From Bacillota bacterium (GTDB lineage: Bacteria > Bacillota > Clostridia > Tissierellales > Sedimentibacteraceae): DNA of 64,000 nt. Every line of letters begins with the position of its first letter. Within the stretch, counting starts at the first letter, position 1. Where the stretch lies: the NCBI GenBank assembly GCA_023386345.1, contig JAEWJT010000020.1, positions 124,001 to 188,000 of the forward strand, read 5' to 3'. This document shows positions 61,134 to 64,000 of the stretch, piece after piece. The position numbers and the translations under genes were made by a program. Under the pieces are notes generated by a model. That model worked only from the letters and a program-made list of their open reading frames with translations, made no database searches and was not told the DNA's origin.

Positions 61134-61409
61134 ATGAGCTATATTAAAGCAAATAACATATTGCCAGATGAACTGGTAGAATTAATACAGGAGTATATTG
61201 ACGGAGAGTTCATATATATACCCAAAAAGGAATCAAATAAAAAGGCCTGGGGTAGCAAGACCAGTACTAAGCAAGAATTAAAATGCAGAAATGACGACAT
61301 ATATAATGATTATATAAATGGATTTAAAATGGAGGAATTAACAACAAAATATTTCCTGTCATTTAAAAGTATTCAAAGAATTATATATGAAAGAAGAAAA
61401 TTAGCGTAA
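61134..61409 (+). CDS. CD3324 family protein (Mor-like helix-turn-helix)
   Basis: A 91-residue basic protein. It starts MSYIKANNILPDELVELIQEYIDGEFIYIP and ends with a helix-turn-helix of the Mor/C transcription-activator type (YINGFKMEELTTKYFLS, FKSIQRIIYERRKLA). The family is named after a Clostridioides difficile protein and is common in Firmicutes; a DNA-binding role is likely but unproven. AGGAG precedes the start, and a strong terminator follows. Confidence 0.88.
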   Translation: MSYIKANNILPDELVELIQEYIDGEFIYIPKKESNKKAWGSKTSTKQELKCRNDDIYNDYINGFKMEELTTKYFLSFKSIQRIIYERRKLA

Positions 61410-61416
61410 TATTAAA

Positions 61417-61457
61417 ATAAGCCAATGTGTATAACTGCATATTGGCTTATTTTTATT
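61417..61457 (+). terminator. Terminator after CD3324-family gene
   Basis: AATAAGCCAAT (61417-61427) pairs with ATTGGCTTATT (61441-61451), followed by TTTATTT. Confidence 0.88.
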
Positions 61458-61602
61458 TCATAATAAACTATGAGGTTTTTTAATTATAATTTTCATTATA
61501 CAATATTATTTATAGGAATTTTTATAGCAAAATCAATAAAAGAACTATAAAATTATGTCTTAATATCAACTGATAAAAAGATTATAAAAAGGAGAAATTT
61601 TT

Positions 61603-62358
61603 ATGTATAAACTTATTGGACCTAAAATGAAAGTAACTCAAAACCTTTTTAATACATATAAAAACAACATCCCTGTATTTCAAAGTGTGCTTGACGGTAA
61701 TTATGAGGGAGTAGCTTTTGTTGATGAAGAAAGTGTGCCGACTTGGGCTGTTTTACAAACACCATTTGGTCATCATTTTGTAGCAGGAAACCCTATGAAA
61801 AGTAAAATACTTGAAGATATACTTTTTAATCAAATATTAAAGACTCAGGAAGAAAAACAACTTATTGTATTTTCACCGTCGGATGATTGGCAATTATTAT
61901 TGGAATCTGTGTTTTTGCCACGCAAAGGGTTTATTGTGCCACGCAAAATATTTTCATTCAGCTATGAATCTTACTGTAAGGCGGGAGATTGGAAAAGCAA
62001 AATTCCTAAAATGGCGGAGATGATTATAGCAAAGGAACCTTGTAAGCAATTTTGTATAAATGATGAATGGATTACTAAATTGATGATTGAAGGTGTGTGC
62101 GTAAGCATGTGCAGTACTCCAATGGTAGGGGGAGGATATGCAGAAATTGATATTGAAACAAATCCTGATTTCCGAGGAAAAGGATATGGAACATTGACTG
62201 CATTAGCACTTATAGAAAAACTTTTAGAACAATCGTTAACCCCTTGTTGGGCTACATGGCCAGAAAAGGTAGCCTCTCAAGCAATTGCTAAAAAAGTTGG
62301 ATTTTTGCCTCAGCCTGATGTTAAAGCGTGGGTGTGGGATGGGCATAGCTGTATTTAA
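61603..62358 (+). CDS. GNAT family acetyltransferase (GNAT_acetyltran type)
   Basis: A 251-residue protein of the larger GNAT_acetyltran family: a non-catalytic N-terminal half and a C-terminal acetyl-CoA-binding half with NPDFRGKGYGTLTALALIEKLLEQ. CSTPMVGGGYAEIDIET comes just before it. The substrate is unknown. AAAAGGAG stands before the ATG. It starts a run with the methyltransferase and two further GNAT genes. Confidence 0.85.
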   Translation: MYKLIGPKMKVTQNLFNTYKNNIPVFQSVLDGNYEGVAFVDEESVPTWAVLQTPFGHHFVAGNPMKSKILEDILFNQILKTQEEKQLIVFSPSDDWQLLLESVFLPRKGFIVPRKIFSFSYESYCKAGDWKSKIPKMAEMIIAKEPCKQFCINDEWITKLMIEGVCVSMCSTPMVGGGYAEIDIETNPDFRGKGYGTLTALALIEKLLEQSLTPCWATWPEKVASQAIAKKVGFLPQPDVKAWVWDGHSCI

Positions 62359-62413
62359 GGTAATATTTTACTATACAATAGATTTAAATATTTAAATCGG
62401 AGGAAAAAGTAAG

Positions 62414-63070
62414 ATGAGTATAAAATTAGAAAAAATGAGTGAATTTTTTACTGATAGAGTAAATTCTTATGATGAACATATGATGAATAATGTTGAAGGC
62501 TGCAAAGAAGCATATATTAAAATGTCAGAACTTTTACCTGAAAATACTAAAAAAATTCTTGATTTAGGCTGTGGGACTGGTCTTGAACTTGAAGAAATAT
62601 TTAAAAAGTATCCTGATGTTCAAGTGACAGGAATAGATTTAACAAAATCAATGCTGGATAAATTAAAAGAAAAGTATTATGATAAGGATATAACTTTAAT
62701 AAATACAAGCTATCTCGATTATGATTTAGGTTTTGAAAAATTTGATGTAGCCATATCTTTTCAAACAATACATCATTTTTCACATGAAGATAAGTTAAAG
62801 CTATATAAAAATATCTGTGATTCACTAAAGCCTGACAGTATGTATATAGAATGTGATTATATGTTAACAGACCAAGAAGACGAAGATTTTTATTTCAGTG
62901 AAATGCAAAGATTTAGAAAAGAACAAAACCTAGATGACAACGAATTTTATCATTATGATACTCCCTGTACTATTGACAATCAAATAAAGCTATTTAAAAA
63001 AGCTGGTTTTAAAACTGCTGAAAAAGTTTGGAGAGTAGAGAATACAACAATTATTATATCAAAAAAATAG
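62414..63070 (+). CDS. Class I SAM-dependent methyltransferase
   Basis: A 218-residue methyltransferase with the SAM motif ILDLGCGTGLELEEIF (near residues 47-62), acidic motif II TGIDLTKSMLDKL, and post-motif FDVAISFQTIHHFSHEDKL. It is a general Methyltransf_25-like enzyme of unknown substrate. GGAGG precedes the start. The next GNAT gene starts 17 bases after its stop, so they are in one operon. Confidence 0.9.
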   Translation: MSIKLEKMSEFFTDRVNSYDEHMMNNVEGCKEAYIKMSELLPENTKKILDLGCGTGLELEEIFKKYPDVQVTGIDLTKSMLDKLKEKYYDKDITLINTSYLDYDLGFEKFDVAISFQTIHHFSHEDKLKLYKNICDSLKPDSMYIECDYMLTDQEDEDFYFSEMQRFRKEQNLDDNEFYHYDTPCTIDNQIKLFKKAGFKTAEKVWRVENTTIIISKK

Positions 63071-63087
63071 AGAAGAAAGGATAAATT

Positions 63088-63666
63088 ATGTTTAAAGATA
63101 TATATGTCGATACAGAACACTTAATAATTAAGCCCTATAGTATGGATGATATTGATGATTTATATAAGGTTTATAATGATGAAAAAGTTATGTCTTATAT
63201 ACCAGAGGGCGTTATGTCATATGAGTGGGTTAAGGATTTAATAAATTGGATGATTGATTATTGTTATGAAAAAAACACTCCAGATAATATAATAAAGTTT
63301 GGCACCTCAATATACCATAAAAAAAGTAACAAGGTTATTGGCTGGTGTGGTCTGGGTTCGCTTGACTGTAAACCAGAGGATATCGAAATATTTTACGGAC
63401 TATCAAGCGACTTTTGGGGACAGGGCTTAGCTACTGAAGCCGCTGGTGCAATGCTTAAATATGGATTTGAAACAATAGGATTAAATAGAATAGTTGCTTT
63501 AGTAAATCGCCAAAATATTGCATCTGTTAAGGTAATTGAAAAACTGGGTATGAAATATAAAATGATAATGAATATTGCTAATTCGGACTATAATGGATAT
63601 AATGGTAACATATATTATGAAATTACTAAGCGCGAATATGAAAATAATAAAAGTAGAGGTTATTGA
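63088..63666 (+). CDS. GNAT family N-acetyltransferase
   Basis: A 192-residue acetyltransferase of the RimJ/RimL type: DTEHLIIKPYSMDDIDDLYKVY at the start, the cofactor loop SSDFWGQGLATEAAGAMLKYGF, then RIVALVNRQNIASVKVIEKLGM. AAAGGA precedes the start. The next gene's ATG abuts this stop codon, so the two are translationally coupled. Confidence 0.9.
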   Translation: MFKDIYVDTEHLIIKPYSMDDIDDLYKVYNDEKVMSYIPEGVMSYEWVKDLINWMIDYCYEKNTPDNIIKFGTSIYHKKSNKVIGWCGLGSLDCKPEDIEIFYGLSSDFWGQGLATEAAGAMLKYGFETIGLNRIVALVNRQNIASVKVIEKLGMKYKMIMNIANSDYNGYNGNIYYEITKREYENNKSRGY

Positions 63667-64000
63667 ATGAATAATATAATTTATAGAGAACTTAAAATTG
63701 AAGAACTAAGCACAAATTTGTTTAGTAAATTTAATCGATATCAAGATGTAAAGAAATGCTGGCGAAAAATTGATGGTGAGTGGATTTTAAAGGATATAGC
63801 TTTTGTTGAGAGCTGGGATGAAAAAGAATATGAATTTTTAATTGAGTGCTTGATTAATACAATAAATACAGGCGGAAGTGTTTATGCAGCATTTAAGGAT
63901 AATTATTTAATTGGATTTGCTTCACTTGAAAATGAGAAATTTGGCACTGAAAATCAGTATTTACAGCTTAGTAGTATACATAATTCATATGAAGTCAGAG
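63667..64000 (+). CDS. GNAT-like protein (partial, C-terminus off window)
   Basis: Only the first 111 codons are present. The product opens MNNIIYRELKIEELSTNLFS and has the helix-strand pattern of a GNAT N-terminus, with YAAFKDNYLIGFASL (strand 4 region). The acetyl-CoA loop should lie beyond the edge. The start abuts the previous stop. Fourth acetyltransferase-like gene of this cluster. Confidence 0.7.
   Translation, partial: MNNIIYRELKIEELSTNLFSKFNRYQDVKKCWRKIDGEWILKDIAFVESWDEKEYEFLIECLINTINTGGSVYAAFKDNYLIGFASLENEKFGTENQYLQLSSIHNSYEVR

Noticed and set aside
1..64000. CRISPR arrays, tRNA/rRNA genes, insertion sequences and prophage genes
   Set aside because: No regularly spaced repeats, tRNA T-loop/acceptor pattern (GGTTCRANTC with matching stems), transposase-like or phage structural proteins were recognised on either strand by eye.

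Overview
The window is AT-rich, tightly packed chromosome from a low-GC Gram-positive anaerobe, most likely a member of the Clostridia (Peptostreptococcales-like). The evidence is a large-type SRP RNA, a valine T-box leader in front of valS, strong GGAGG ribosome-binding sites, occasional TTG starts, a stand-alone rubredoxin, a CD3324-family protein and several membrane families common in Clostridia (DUF1576, DUF5058, YitT). The species cannot be named from this sequence. No rRNA, tRNA, insertion sequence, prophage or CRISPR array was recognised.

Layout. 1-4.0 kb: a truncated chemoreceptor (-), a nitroreductase (+), a TSCPD-domain protein (-) and a Na/phosphate symporter (+). 4.1-10 kb: SRP RNA with a clear promoter, a 45-residue protein, pcrA, ligA and rubredoxin. 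10-23 kb: a short-chain dehydrogenase, an M23 peptidase, a MATE pump with its own promoter and a 26-codon leader ORF, a beta-lactamase-like serine hydrolase, a probable TetR-gene remnant, a PurM/ThiL-like protein, a YaiI-family protein, an O-methyltransferase, and a minus-strand run (GNAT, YitT, MFS, DUF1576 and partner). 23-30 kb: a SprT-like protein, T-box plus valS, a chemoreceptor and a second MATE pump. 30-35 kb: a divergent LysR locus facing an M20 amidohydrolase, a DUF5058 protein and another membrane protein, then a B3/4-domain protein.

35-37.6 kb: a MerR-controlled three-gene operon with the 19-bp promoter spacer typical of that family, a less AT-rich base composition than its neighbours, and a third gene of unknown function. 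37.7-41.4 kb: a BlaI/M56-peptidase pair with a palindromic operator but no beta-lactamase beside it, a DUF4097 beta-repeat protein with tandem operator-like repeats, and an unknown protein. 41.5-48 kb: two aminotransferases flanking a divergent PRPP synthetase, a YwaF-like membrane protein and a CNNM/CorC transporter. 48-56.7 kb: an SsuABC/TauABC-type ABC importer, a zinc-ribbon membrane protein followed by a large lipoprotein, and two more M20 amidohydrolases. 56.9-64 kb: a third chemoreceptor, an epimerase-like protein and a run of small genes including four GNAT acetyltransferases and a methyltransferase, the last one cut by the window edge.

Themes. Three M20 hydrolases, an ABC importer, two aminotransferases and three chemoreceptors fit an organism that scavenges peptides or acylated amino acids. 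Two MATE pumps, an MFS transporter, several GNATs and three one-component regulatory loci suggest much small-molecule stress response. The best candidates for undescribed biology are the LysR/M20/DUF5058 locus, the MerR operon with its unknown third protein, the zinc-ribbon/lipoprotein pair, and the DUF4097 gene with tandem palindromes. All functional statements come from reading motifs by eye; no database search was run.
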